Assembly (NCBI GenBank): GCA_027924585.1
Contig: BSBM01000870.1
Span: forward strand, 1,178,001-1,242,000
Direction of reading: 5' to 3'
DNA length: 64,000 bases
Source of the DNA: Larix kaempferi
Taxonomy: Eukaryota > Streptophyta > Pinopsida > Pinales > Pinaceae
Positions 42,246 to 54,666 of this stretch are shown here, in pieces. The notes below the pieces were generated by a model that was not told the DNA's origin, ran no database searches, and saw only the letters and a program-made list of their open reading frames with translations. Numbering within the stretch: the stretch's first letter is position 1; each line of letters begins with the position of its first letter. Both the position numbers and the translations under genes were made by a program.

Positions 42246-42720
42246 GTGGTCTCCTTCTTCACCAAGATATTTCAGGTAAGAGATAAGCTTGCTAGTATTG
42301 GAGTAGCGGTGGATGAAGATGATCTTCTTCAAACCGTTATTGATCGTCTCCCATCCTCATGGGAGACATTATTGGTTGCGGTAAATGGTCGAGAGGTGCA
42401 AATTAACTTCGAAAGGTTGTGGCATGACTATCTCCAAGAGGAGGGGTGAATTCGGAGCAATTCAGTGTGCATCAATGAGGAAAACCTTGCCCTCACGGCA
42501 AGAATGAAGAAAGGAAAGAAATCCTTCTTCCAAAAGAAGTTCTCTCATCCAAAAGAAGTTCTCTCATCCAAAAGAAGTTCTCTCATCAAAAGAAGGAGTT
42601 CAACAAAGGCTTTGACAAGTCAAAAGCTAGATTCTTCAATTGCAACAAGAAATTCCATTTCCCAAGAGAGTGCAAAGCAAAGCAGAAAAGGAAATTTCCA
42701 TGCTTCTACCATCATAGAAG
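42246..42720 (+). pseudogene. Copia gag, C-terminal part with degenerate zinc knuckle
   Basis: Continues SFFTKIFQVRDKLASIGVAVDEDDLLQTVIDRLPSSWETLL and FERLWHDYLQEEG, stop at 42447. A tandem of SHPKEVLSSKR repeats (CTCTCATCCAAAAGAAGTT, three copies near 42541-42595) follows, then FFNCNKKFHFPREC, a CCHC knuckle whose first Cys is lost. Confidence 0.85.
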
Positions 42721-43985
42721 ATGAAACCACTCAAAAGAATGCATACGAAGAAAAGGAGATGAGAAGGGAGTATTACCTTATCTCATCCCTTTCGAGATAC
42801 GTCATCAAAAGTGCATACACGTGGTTGATTGAAAATGGCGCATCTAAACATATGACAGGTTACAATATTGCCATGACTGACCTAAAGGATGAAAATTCCA
42901 CATGCATGGTAGAGTTGGGCAACAACGCAACATATTTGATCCAAGGAGTTGGATTCACCTCATTAAAACTGAGCACCGGTGATATTTTACGTGTGGAGGA
43001 CATTCTATATGTTCTAGGCTTGTAGAAGAACCTCATTTCAGTTTTGGTTCTTGAGGACAAAGGCTTCTGAGTTATCTTCATGGATAACAAACCATTGTTA
43101 TGGCCGAAGAACAAAATCCTAGAATCTGTTGCTATGATTGGAGTTCAAGAGGGAGAAATTTACAAGGTACCCAGGAAGTACATTCAAGCTATGATTCACC
43201 ACGCTATCAGTCCATGCCAGTTATGGCACTGAAGGCTTGGACACCTACACTACAAAGTGCTACCAGGACTTCAAAAGATGGTAAAAGGTATGCTCGTGTT
43301 TGATTTTGAGCATGATAGTGTATGTCGGGGTTGTGCACTTGGGAAGAATGTTAAGAAGAAAAATCCGGCAGTATGTGCTCCCATGTCATCCCCCTCCCTA
43401 AGTGGATTCTTATATTATGTATTGTTCATAGATGATTTTTCTAGAAATTCATGGATTTATTTCACAAAGGCTAAAAATGAAACTCTTAGCAAATTTAAAG
43501 AGTTTAAATCCCTAGTTGAAAATAAGAAAGAAAAGAGGAGGTGAGTTTGATTCACGTGCATTTAATGAGTTATGTAATGATGCAGGAATATGTAGACAGT
43601 TAACAGTAGCATATAACCCTCGACAAAATGGGGTTGTTGAAAGGAATATTAAAACCATATGTGAGGCTACAAAAGCCATGATGCATGATCAAGATATGTC
43701 TACCTCATTCTGGGCAGAAGCCACCTGTACAGTTGTGTACATTTAGAATAGAAGCCTGCATGCTATTATAGATGAGAAGAAACCAGAGGAAGTGTTTACC
43801 ACAGAGAAGCCAAACATATCACACTTGAGGATTTTTGGGAGCCCGGTATACATTCATGTACCGAAAGAAAAGAGAAAAAAGATGGATCCTTCTAAAAATA
43901 AAGGCACCTTTGTGGGTTATAGCGATTCATCCAAATCATACCGATATATGTACCCGGTGAGAGACACATTGAATTCAGCTTAGAT
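42721..43985 (+). pseudogene. Copia protease and integrase
   Basis: Protease around 42810-43025: TWLIENGASKHMTG, where the catalytic DSGAS is ENGAS, so it is dead at this residue. The GAG-pre-integrase segment RLGHLHYKVLPGLQKM and zinc Cys pair CRGCALGK follow (about 43225-43350). Integrase core: LFIDDFSRNSWIYF (about 43420), YNPRQNGVVERNIKTI (about 43610) and SPVYIHVPKEKRKKMDP with GTFVGYSDSSKSYRYM. Parts of the core between 43520 and 43545 are missing (RGGEFDSRAF follows directly), and stops occur near 43024, 43069, 43230 and 43746. Broken at 43988 by a retroposon. Confidence 0.9.
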
Positions 43986-43988
43986 GTT

Positions 43989-44433
43989 TTTTTTTAACTT
44001 AAATGGATAATTATATTAAAAAAAAATGGATGATCCATGACTGAGGCCAAATCCAAATAAGTACAATGTTCAGAAAGTTCAAGAGCGTTTTGCTCTATGA
44101 ACTGAAATTCTCTCATTAATTGGATTTGATTGCTATGATCCAAATTGATGAGCACGACCTTCCACCAATATTGGTGACCAAATTGCAATTTTTTTGCGAT
44201 TTGTGTTCTAAAATGGCTGCATTTTCTCATTTACCAATGAATTCGATTGACAATTGCAGTATCTTTCCTTTAAGCCTTGAATCGGTTGGCGTCCATGGAG
44301 TGGTTGCGTAGTGGATCGGTGTCTCCCAAAATGATGGAAATATCTCATGTTTGATCCATGCTTTGTATGAGTCCATCGCTTCTTGAGTCCATGCGTGATT
44401 CTCTATTTCTCATGAGTCCAATGCTTGAAGTCT
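43989..44433 (-). mobile_element. Short poly(A) retroposon in Copia pol
   Basis: A 445-bp insertion with a T-run at its left edge (a poly(A) tail on the minus strand), flanked by GCTTAGATGTT (43978-43988) and GCTGAGATGTT (44434-44444), an 11-bp target duplication with one mismatch. This is the mark of LINE-driven retroposition. I see no A/B boxes, so a 5'-truncated LINE or an unknown SINE are both possible. Confidence 0.75.
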
Positions 44434-45480
44434 GCTGAGATGTTACCTTCCATGAAAAAGTTACTTTCAAAAGATCGAAAGAGATTCAATGTGATTCAGA
44501 GATGGAGGATCTTGAGTCTGATTCTCCCCCTTCAAAGTTTGAGAGGGAGAAACCAGAAGATGCCTCAAATTTGCTAGATCCTGGAGAACTAATAGACCTA
44601 ATTGATAGGTCACCCGATGAACCTCCTGCTAAAAGAAGATCTGCTTGGTTCCGATATATTTTACAAAATGCAGAGAAACATGGAGCACCAACAAGCTCAT
44701 CTAGAGAACGCAACCAACCTGACAGATATTCAGGGCATGTTGCATTGATGAATTACATCAGTGATTCAGAACCATCCTCATATGAAGAAGCTGCAAAGCA
44801 ACAAGTTTAGAAGGATGGAAGGATAGAAGAGTACAACTCTATAATGAAGAATGATGTTTGGGAGGTTGTTCCCAAACCCGATGGGAAGTCCATTATGACT
44901 TCCATATTGATTTAAAAGAGAAAGCATGTTGCATATGGTAGCATTGATAAATATAAAGTCAGATTCGTTGCCAAAGGTTTCTCTCAGAAAGAAAGCGTCG
45001 ATTGTGACGATACTTTTTCCCCTGTGGCAAGGTACACCACAATCTGAGCAATGATTGAACTTGCATCTGTTCTAGGATGGAAACTTCACCGGATGAATGT
45101 GAAGACATCCTTCCTCAATCGTGAGGTTGAGGAAGAGGTTTATATTCAACAGCGTGAATAATTTGTGGTGCATTGGAAGGATTCACATGTTTTCAAGCTA
45201 AAGAAATCTCTATATGAGCTTAAGCAATCCCCCAAGGCTTGGTACTCCAAAATTGATAGCTGCCTTTAGAAACTGGGTTTCTGTAATAGTGAAGATGATC
45301 CAAATCTGTACTTCAAAGTAGTGAAGAACTAACCATTGATATTGGTTTTGTATGTTGATGATTTCTTTCTCTATGGAGAGGAACATCTAATTGCTTGGTG
45401 CAAGAGGGAGCTCACCTCAGAGTTCACGATGAAAGACTTAGGTATGATGCACTACTTTCTTGGCCTTGAGCACTGTGGAT
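44434..45480 (+). pseudogene. Copia reverse transcriptase
   Basis: Linker DVTFHEKVTFKR, an acidic segment EDLESDSPPSKFE and SRERNQPDRYS, then RT: EEAAKQQV, KYKVRFVAKGFSQKESVD, FSPVARYTTI, LHRMNVKTSFLNREVEEEVY, FKLKKSLYELKQSPKAWY and the catalytic LYVDDFFLYG (about 45347-45376), intact YVDD. Stops near 44808, 44914, 45046, 45160, 45269 and 45331. It would copy RNA to cDNA; inactive here. Confidence 0.9.
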
Positions 45481-46042
45481 ATATTGCACAGGTTTGACAT
45501 GATAGATTGAAAATCTATGACTACACCGATGGTTTCCAATTTGAGGAAACTTCATGAGTTAAGTTGTGGATCGGATCCACTAGATCCCACTTTGTATAGA
45601 CAACTTATACGATCGCCAATGTAGTTGATACATTTGAGGCCTGATATCTGTTATGTCATGAGCATTCTGAGTCAATTTATGTCTAATCCAAGACACAGAC
45701 ACTAGATAGTTGTTAAGCATGTGCTTAGGCACCTTCGAGGTACAATTTCATATGGACTTAGATATGCCTCGAGTGGAAGAGTCATGTTACTTGGTTATAC
45801 AGACTGAGACTGGGGAGGAATCATTGTGGGCCGTAAGAGTACATTAGGATACTGTTATAGCCTAGGATCAACTATGATATCTTGGTCCAACAGGAAGCAG
45901 GGCTTCGTATCCCAAAGCACTATAGAAGCAAAATACATAGCTGCCAGTGTTTCCTGCTGAGAAGTAGTGTGGCTAAGAAAGCTACTTGCAGGGTTGTTCA
46001 GTGAAAATCTTGAGCATACAGTTATTAGGCGTGACAATCAGG
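45481..46042 (+). pseudogene. Copia RNase H, interrupted by Gypsy-A
   Basis: SQFMSNPRH, HVLRHLRGTISYGLRY, YTD-DWGG, STLGYCYSLGSTMISWSNRKQGFVSQSTIEAKYIAA and VVWLRKLLAGLF, ending DNQ at 46040. The next residues of the frame are at 3573 in copy A. TCAGG (46038-46042) is the target duplication of the Gypsy-A insertion. Confidence 0.9.
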
Positions 46043-46916
46043 TGTTAGCGCGACGCCAGTCGATAGGGGTTCCACTCACTGTCGACACATACCACAATCT
46101 TCCTGAGCAGCGGCCCGGACAGGGTTTATCCCACCCAGCAACACCTGCAGAGCAGATGAGGTCTCACCCGAGGCATCCAGGAAGAGCAGACGGAACCATG
46201 TTTCCGCCAAATGAAGGAGGATGGTTGCAGCTATGATACTTAAACTTATTGCAATACTAGGACAGTGATCTTTAAGCATTGAACATAGTATTAAAGCAAT
46301 ATTCAACCAAGACATTCATCATTACACAACAGTAATTGTAAATCAAGTATCGCATCAAAGAAGCATGACATTATTTGTATAGTGCAACATCGCATTACCA
46401 TAACTGAACAGATTAAACACAGATATTGTACCAAAATAGCTTCATCATATTATCATTATTGACCCAGATACAATGTCTCTGCAAAAACTAGATCTCCACA
46501 ATGACTCTTAACATCACAACATACCCGAAAACATACAACCAACATAAGAGCTTCGCATAATATCTTCAGCCTTCAATCCTGATTATCATCCTCTCATCAC
46601 TTACAATCCTTATCTATATATAGGATTTCGCCTTACAACTCTTGTCCACTTTCTAACAACTTGTTAACCGACACTATGGACAAATGGCTCAATATTAACT
46701 GACTTATCCAAAAACGACCAAAAACCCGCATTCTGCGGTATAACTGACTCAACAGTACATAATATGTAGTCCAAATGACCCAAAACCAACAATTCACGGT
46801 ACAATTGACCCAAAATGCATAAAATAATCTTTCGCTCATCGCCTTTCGCACCATCTTCTGCCTTGTCGCAGCATCGGAGATGTTGCGATAGCACTTCACC
46901 AAATCGCCTGCCAATA
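46043..46916 (-). repeat. Gypsy-A 3' LTR (minus-strand element, copy B)
   Basis: 874 bp, same length as 2699-3572. The outer end TGTTAGCG abuts the TCAGG target duplication. The inner end reads TATTGGCAGG on the minus strand (canonical TG mutated to TA), preceded by the purine tract. A CTATATATAG box lies near 46614-46623. Confidence 0.9.
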
Positions 46917-46929
46917 GGCCCCCAACACA

Positions 46930-49890
46930 ATCTTGTGGCTCGCCCTCAAGCCACGTCAACTGGAGACGGTGTACTTCATCGTTTTGACTTTGAAGTCCTC
47001 GTACGATTGTTCAACTATCCGCACCGCCTCCTTGACTTCCGTATCCGCTGACTGACTGTCGACCACGTCTTCTGCAGATGGGTGATCTGTAAGCTTTGCC
47101 ACTACCTATTGTCGACACTTTTGCACTGCCTGCAGAGCTTCGCTAGCTTGCATCGTGAATTTGCCGCTGCTATCCTAGAACTCCTCTAGCTGGGTCGTGC
47201 ATGTCTTCTATCGCTCATCCGCCTTGGTGACACGGTGTTGTAAGTATTTTAGCTCCTAAGACTTAGCAACTTGCTCCAGTGGTGGCATTGTGCGCATTGT
47301 CGCTTTCAATGTGGGCAACTGTCCTTCTGCTTCCTGTCGATACTTAGTCAGTTGTTCAACCTACTCGTCATGAACAATGCGGCCCTAGAATTGTACAGTG
47401 TTATCCATGAGCCTGGTTTCCTGCGTCTCCAACTCCTCCATCTGAGCGGTGACTTCCTCAAGTGCCCTTCTTCGTTCATCCACTTCAGCCTGAGGTGTAC
47501 CCGATTTCATCTGGGCCTTCAACTCATGATTCTCCTGTCGCAATTGAATAATGGCATCCCCTAGTTGCTGCACCCGGTGGAGCACGTCTACCTCTTCAGT
47601 GGGCTCCGGCACATGTTGATAAGCTTCCACGATCGCCCGGTCAACCCATACACTATTGTCCCACATACAAGCCTTCTCCACAATAAGGAAATTATGTTCC
47701 TTTTTCAGGCCTTTGATTTCACATGCCTTCTCAGCCCGTTCTTCCCCTATGTGTGCTTCGAGGTCATCCACGGCCTACCATGCGGAAGTAGCCTTGGCGG
47801 TCAATTCTTCGATAGTGCGCTTCACATCGGCCTCACTCATTTGTAGTCGTACACACATACCACTAATCTGCCGCAGTCAATCTGTCGTTTCCTTGCTGGT
47901 AGTAGCCTGCATAGTGGTCAACCCTTCCACGGGAAAGGCATTCACATTAATGGTCACCGTTTTTAGTTGCTGCAGCATGGCGTTGGCAGCTTCGTCTTCA
48001 GTCACAATCGCAATTGGGGGAATCTCCACATTCCTCACCCACGGCTTAGTGATGATTGTGCCAAAGGTTGGTGCCGCTGCTTCCTCTGGTACCTTTCCGG
48101 AAACCATATCGTACAGAGACTCTAACCGAGCGGTGATCGCATGGAACCCTTCATCCACTTTCCTTGCCATCTTGTCCGCTACCGCAGAGGATGCAATATT
48201 GAGCACTATGAGCAGGCGGCCCAACTGTGCCTCAGCGGGCAAGGACAACCCGCTGATCGTTGCATGCTCCTGATACCTTTTCGATCGGGTTTCTTCAAGG
48301 GCCCGATCACTATCATCCGATATCATTTTGGTCGATTCTTGCCCTGAGTCATGGTGACTGTGTTGGTCCTAGGCCGATGCCCGATCATCTGGGCCCAACC
48401 CCGGGCCACCGACTTCTATCTCTGCTAAACTCATGGGTTGTCGCCATTCCTCCGGCCACTCATTCACAGCAGCCTCCAAATCTTTGGACTTCACCTTATA
48501 CGAGGTCTACAACCATTGTCGATCAAGGTCACAGTGGGCTTGTATATGTATGGTATGTGGCTGAATTGCAAACACCATGACTGGTCTGAAGCGTGCTGCA
48601 GTTTCTTCATATATTTGCAGGACTTGTGTTGTCGCAGCACAAAGCATCTCTCAAAACAGCCAAAACTACAATTGGCAATCCCGGAGTCTCTCTGGCTCCC
48701 GTACATACCACAGATTCTGATATCGCGCACCCCGTCATTCTGCTACAGCCGGATAGTCCATGCCCTGGTAAGTGTCGGGCTCCTTCCATGCGACGAAGGA
48801 GATCAACAGCAACAGCCAACTGTATGTGAAGGCACCCTTTCCCGATTGGACCACCATAGTGTCCTCCATTAATTGATTCAAGATATACAGAGACCAGTTC
48901 ATTTGGACCCCTTCCGCGCATTGCTCTGCGCATGCAATGATCCTCGAGTTGCACTGGTTAGGTCGACCACCCCTAACCACCTTATAGGATAGGATCTTAA
49001 TTCTCATGAGTACCGCCTGATCATTGCAGCTGTTGGTGTGATACCCACGCCCATCCGTTTCTAATCCATATTTCTGTGCCAACTACAGTGCCCACTTTAT
49101 GCTGTTTTCCTTTCCTTAGATGAACTGCGACAGATCAACTCCATTTTTAGGCAAGCCAGTTATATACGAAATTAAATCGATGGTGACCGGGACTTCTCTG
49201 TCCAACCACAACAAACCACCATGAAAGCACGCAAGGAGCTTGCTTCACACACACATTAACTTCTGCCAGTCGCCCAAAATGTGGCATGTTAATAAGCCCT
49301 AACAAGCCGACCTGCTTCAATCCTTGTGCCCAGTCTTGTACAGCCGGTGTAGAGGAAAGGCGTGTCTCAAGCACATATGGGGCGGATGCAATGTCAGGGT
49401 AGGCCACCATATCATGGTCGTCGTAACGCATGCGCATCAACGCCGACCCAATATCCACAGAGCACTCCATTTCAACTGGGAGCACTGGCATCTTCACACC
49501 ATACTTCTGTTTTGGGTTTATCTTGCGCGAGGTGGCATCCAGCCGAATGGGAGGGATATACCCAAGGATGTCGTCGACTGACAATCCCACCCATGGAGCA
49601 GACTCACAAACGCGGTGACTGGACTGCCCCACCTGTTCTGTAGCTTCGCCTACCGTCGCAGCGGAGGACCAAAGTATCCTCTTACTCTGCGAGGACTCAG
49701 AGTGCTGACCTCCTCGTTGCTTCTTAGCGACAACTGATGCTCCCACTGACATATTTGTAACTTCGGCTCCAAGATCAATGGATCTGGATGACACAACTTC
49801 TTGCTCGACGACCATCAGGATGAAGGGAGACTCCACTTCGCTGCTAATCTCGGCTGTCTCTAGTTCGCCTGGCATACCTCGCAACACTTT
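46930..49890 (-). pseudogene. Gypsy-A third ORF (minus-strand copy)
   Basis: Better preserved than the plus copy. N-terminus near 49887: MLRGMPGELETAEISSEVESPF, then KYGVKMPVLPVEMECSVDIG, LLGLINMPHFGRLAEVNVCVKQ, VQMNWSLYILNQL and FTYSWLLLLISFVAW. A middle linker is decayed (48600-48330). The C-terminal part 48326-46950 is coiled coil with GLSLPAEAQLGRLL, HAITARLESLYDMVSG, EERAEKACEIKGLKKEHN and RRRALEEVTAQMEELETQ. Stops near 49146, 48734, 48555 and 47874. Function unknown; sense orientation and position match the env-like slot of plant Ty3 elements, without envelope features. Confidence 0.7.
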
Positions 49891-50329
49891 GTTATATGCT
49901 TATCAGCACCCTGCTGAACTCACGACTGCACTCTGCAACAACACTGCACAACTGATATCTCAGTGTCTTTCGACCAACTTCTATCCAGTTTTATAGCTTC
50001 CAGCCAAATCCTTCGTAATCATCATGAAATCTTGCATTAATTCAACCAAAATCCTGTATTAATGATGCAAATCTACCATTGATCCTGTCAGTCGATTGGC
50101 CAGATCCGCCATTAATGCCCATCATTCAAACAAGCGTTGTTAATTAACTGTTTTAAATTTTGTTATTTATTGCTTATTTGACCCGGTCGCAATACTGCCA
50201 CTTGTTGCCGACCGCTCCAAACTTGCGGTAGAAGCCTCCCTGCTTCCACATTCCATCCTTGTTGGTGCGCCATCCTGCCACCAATCAATCTACTTCTTCT
50301 TCTTTTTCCTGATGCGACTCAGGCATCGC

Positions 50330-51718
50330 AGTATTCCAAGCCCGACTGATAGGGCTTCAACCTATGACCATTCACCAGTTTTGGGAGCATCCCCCCATCC
50401 AGCTGCTGCAGCTGAACTGCGCCCCTTGAAGTAATACTACTGATGCGATACGGACTAAGCCAATGCATTTGCAACTTCCCTGGATGTTTCATAAACTTGT
50501 TGTTGTACAACAGCACCAAGTCGCCCTGCTGAAACTATTTGTTTTTTATGTGTCGATCATGCCATGCCTTCTGGCGATTCTTTTCTACCCCCTGGTGGAA
50601 CCCATCGATGAAACGATCTTCCTCCAACTGCACCAACTGCTCTAGACGTTCATCTAGTGCCATTACATCATCCAAGCCTGTTGCGGCCATGATGTGCAGA
50701 CTCAGGACAATGTGCTCCATGGGCATAATTGCTTCTTGTCCATACACCAGCTTAAATGGTGTCTACCCTGTCAGTCGTTTACATGTGGTGCGATAGGCCC
50801 ACAATACTACTGGGATTTTGAGATCCCAGTCATCGCGGTTCATGTTACACACCTTTGTTAGCGCATGCTCCAATATCTTATTGAAAGCCTCCACTGTGCC
50901 ATTCGCCTACGGATGATAGGGTGTACTCTTCTTATGTTGTATCTGCAACTCCTTCGTCAATGCACTGATGGTGCGATTAAGAAAGTGGTTGCCTTGATCG
51001 CTCAACAATATCTTGGGGCAGCCGAAGCGAGTGATGGTGTTATCAAACAAGAATCACATTACCGTTGCTGCGGAACAATCAACTACTGGTGTCCCCTCTG
51101 CCCATTGAGTCAAATACTCTGTCGCTGTGATAATGTAGCGAGCACCCATGCGCTTCCCTGGTGGATGGATCAGTCCTACAAAATCCACTGCCCATTTGTC
51201 AAACGGCTGCAATGTCAACTGAGGCATGAGTGGCATCTCATCGCGTAGGGATGGTTTGTCAGTTCGTTGACAGACATCACAGGACCACACATAGTTGTCG
51301 CATCATTATGCAGTGTGGACCACCACAGCCTGGCACACAGCACTTTCCTAGCAGTCGCCCTACCACTGTAGTGTCCTCCGGCTACTCCTCCATGCACTTC
51401 TACTAATATCTGGGATTGCTCATGCAGCAAGACACATCTGCACAATACCTCATCAACACCCATTTTGTATAACTCTCCTACAATTAGCTGGAAGTATGCA
51501 GCTTTGACTACCAACTGCTTCTTCTGACTCATGGTGAACTCGTCTGGTGCAGTACCCGTTGTTAGAAACTGAATGATTTCCGCAAAGTAGCCATCTGCAA
51601 CCTCAACCCGAAACAGTTGAGCATCTGGTAAACCATCTTCAATGTTGGTCGGCTCCTCTCCTGTATCGATCCGTGAGAGATGATCAGGACTAGCATTCAA
51701 CCGGCCTGGCTTCACAAT
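50330..51718 (-). pseudogene. Gypsy-A integrase (minus-strand copy)
   Basis: KPGRLNASPDHLSRIDTGEEP, HHCC finger (VHGGVAGGHYSGRATARK and CDVC, 51400-51265), core with DKWAVDFVGLIHPPGKRMGARYIITATEYLTQW (first Asp intact), and the C-terminal [42 protein letters not shown] and LQQLDGGMLPKLVNGHRLKPY, stop near 50319. No chromodomain. Shifts near 51270 and 51045. Confidence 0.9.
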
Positions 51719-53250
51719 GACTTCAAAATCGAACTCCTGAAAAAGAAGTAGCCAGCGGCATATCTTCCCCCCAACACAGGCTTATTGACTAGGTATTTCA
51801 ACGTGGAATGGTTTGTGAACATTTTAAAGTTCCCACCCAACAAATAGTGTCTGAACTTCTGCAACGCATAGACCATTGCCAGACCTTCCCTCTCAGTAGT
51901 AGTGTAATTCCTTTCGGCAGAGGACAGCTTCCGACTTGCAAAAGCAATAGGATGATCAAGGTCGCCTTCTCCTTGTTGAGCCAATACGACACCCAACGCA
52001 ATCGATGAGGCATCAACATGGACATGGAATTCCTTAGTCCAATCCGGAAATACCAATATCAGTGCCGACGCCATCTTCGCCTTCAATGTTTCAAATTTGT
52101 CGTGACATTCCGAGGTCCACTGAAATAGCACATCCTTCTTCAGCAATTTCTCCATAGGGGTAGTAATCGCTGCATATCCCCTGATGAGTTTACGATAATA
52201 CCCAGTATGCCCCAGAGCTTCCCGCAACTGCTTAATAGTGGTCGGCGGTTGCAAGCTCAAAATGAGCGCAATCTTGGCCAAATCGACCAACAACCCTTGC
52301 TTACACACAATATGGCCGAGCAATATCCTAAATGGTGCACAAAGGATGCATTTCTTCAAATTCAGCGATATCTGGTGCTGTCGAAATCGCTCGAGCATCA
52401 ACCGCAGATTTTCTAGATGATCATGGACCAAACCATAGATCATCCAATTGTCCATATATGCTTGAAAGAACTTTTGAATAAAGTCTTTGAAGGTAGCAAC
52501 GACAACCCGCGAAAATATCGCAGGTGCGTTCTTTAAACCAAACGGCATTATAGTGTATTGAAAGCAGCCCCATTCAGTAATGAAAGTTGTCTTATGGTGA
52601 TCTTCTTTGGCAATGCGGATCTAATGATAGCCAGAGAACCCGTCTGTGAAGGAGTACATCTCCTCACCACCCACACCTTCAAGCACTTCATCAGTAAATG
52701 GAGTGGGGAATGGATCATGCAAACATGCATCATTTAGCTTCCTGAGGTCAATGCAAATGCACACGTCACCAATCTTCTTATCCTGCACCACCATAGGACT
52801 AATCCATTCCGACTCCTCAACCGGTTCAATAATACCAACATCCAACATGCGATCCAATTCTGCCTTGACCCGCTCCTTATGTCGTAGATTCAATCAATAG
52901 GGTCGCTGTCGGATCAGCTTAGCATCTGGTTTTAATGGAATCTTCATTTCTCCTAAGTCACCAAGAATCCCCTTCATGTTGGAAAACTTGGTAGGAAATA
53001 TGTCCTAAAACTCATGGAGCAAATCAGTGACCTTGCTTATCAGCTCATCATCCCATTAATCCCCGACATTTGCGAACTTCGAAGTGTCCTCTGTCCCAAT
53101 GTTAATCTTGCGGATCTTCAGCGGCTGACTGATCAGGTTGCTTGGTGCATCAGGTGGTACCATAGCACGACTTCCTTCTGACTCCGGGATATTCACATTC
53201 TGCGGATCATCACCATCTTCTGGCCCACCACTGATATTGAAGCACTCCAT
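51719..53250 (-). pseudogene. Gypsy-A RT and RNase H (minus-strand copy)
   Basis: Connector MECFNISGGPEDGDDPQN (53250), then RT: RMLDVGIIEPVEESEWISPMVV, FSGYH, FGLKNAPAIFSRVVVATF and the catalytic AYMDNW (about 52454), where the second Asp of YMDD is Asn. RNase H: FHVHVDASSIALGVVLAQQGEGDLDHPIAFASRKL and FTNHSTLKYLV. No solo LTR at the site used in the plus copy. Stops near 52894, 52621 and 53058. Confidence 0.9.
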
Positions 53251-53274
53251 GAGAGACTACATCCGGTAGTGCAT

Positions 53275-54666
53275 GTGCGGATCCATAGGATATGCTACCA
53301 GGACAACCTGCAGAATTACATCACGGATGAGTTATAATGCATTATTAACCTCTGGATCGGCATCCACAAAACTGAATGTATGGGTAAAACACACTGTGAG
53401 CTCCAGCCAAGTAGAAATTTCCCCTTGCAACTCAACTGCAGTATACCATGAGAGTGGCATCTCATCCAAAGTATGGATAAAAGCATGGACCCACTCATCT
53501 TTCGGTCGCAATACCCATAGCCGCTGACATTCCATCAAGTGACCATCAGGATCGGTCCACCCATCATACTTTCCAGTGTGGTAGACCTCAGTATTACCAA
53601 AACATACCATCATCAATCTTCGGCATTTCAACCATCCATCAATTGATGCCTTGTGTGTCGCCCACTAGCGTGCTAGAGCAACCTTCAATGCTTCATTCAA
53701 TGCCAACAATCGTTGGGGTTTGGAAACTCTTTCTTCGAACTCCATCAGAAAGTCAGATAAGCCAGGTAGTCCTTCATATATTGGTAGTGTAACCATTTCA
53801 GTCACGACACGGCATAATGACTGTGTAACCAACCTCCACTTATGGAGTGACACTTCGTGCAAGCGGTTCTGCCAATATTCCAGTGCATCGTCAGAGTCAG
53901 AAGACGCAGAGCTGTCACTGTGCCATCCCAGATCACCATTGGCAGTCGAATGTATATAATCTTCGGAAATATTGAATGCATGGTCCCATCTGCTGGGATC
54001 ATCGTCCTTTATTGGCTCTATGCAGCGGCATCCTTCAGCCGGATCCAACGGGGCAATAACTATGAGATCGCGATTTTCAAAAGTCATCATCCATCGCTTG
54101 AAGTTGATTATAGCTCCACTATCATTAGCCCATCCAATCCCCAACAGCGTGGGATAAGAGCTTCCTCCCTCGACTACCTCTATTACATCAAATTTGGCAT
54201 GTGTTTTCATTCCCTCAATGTCCACCACCATTCATGGAACTCTCCCAATTGGTGTTACCTTAGTGTGATTAGCTAATCGGAGCTGTAAAGGAGACCAAAT
54301 CAATGGGGGGATCCCCATCTTCTTCCAAGCCTGCTTGGTCAAGATGTTGACATCTGAACCAAGATCCAGGATAACTGAATCAACATCATAGTCGCCAATT
54401 TGAATATTCATCCACATCTCCTTACCCGTCTTCCGTCGTTGCAAGGAATTAACCGCAAGCTCTTGTCGATCCTGGACCGGTCGTCGTAACAAGGCTTCAA
54501 TCGCATCAAGAGTGTCGGGATCTCTTTCCAGGGACAAACAATGTTCCAAAAATTCTTGAAGTTTGCTGGACCGCCGCGACAGGCTAACCTCTGAAGTAGC
54601 ATCAAAAGTAGAGGGCATGTCATACATGACAGCTTTACCTCGGTCGTTTCCTAATGCATGTCGTGC
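53275..54666 (-). pseudogene. Gypsy-A protease and second gag-like domain (minus-strand copy)
   Basis: Protease: MYDMPSTFDATSEV linker, IQIGDYDVDSVILDLGSDVNIL and WKKMGIPPLIW (54420-54290), YPTLLGIGWANDSG (about 54150). Then the acidic linker and the gag-like domain: LPIYEGLPGLSDFLMEFEE, QRLLALNEALKVALARWW, KCRRLMMVCF, HLMECQRLWV and FIHTLDEMPLSWYTAVEL. This copy stays in the gag frame, separated from gag only by TAG at 54667-54669. Confidence 0.8.

Noticed and set aside
47271-48347. Plus-strand frames rich in S, C, H and L
   Set aside because: Antisense of the coiled-coil part of the Gypsy-A third ORF.
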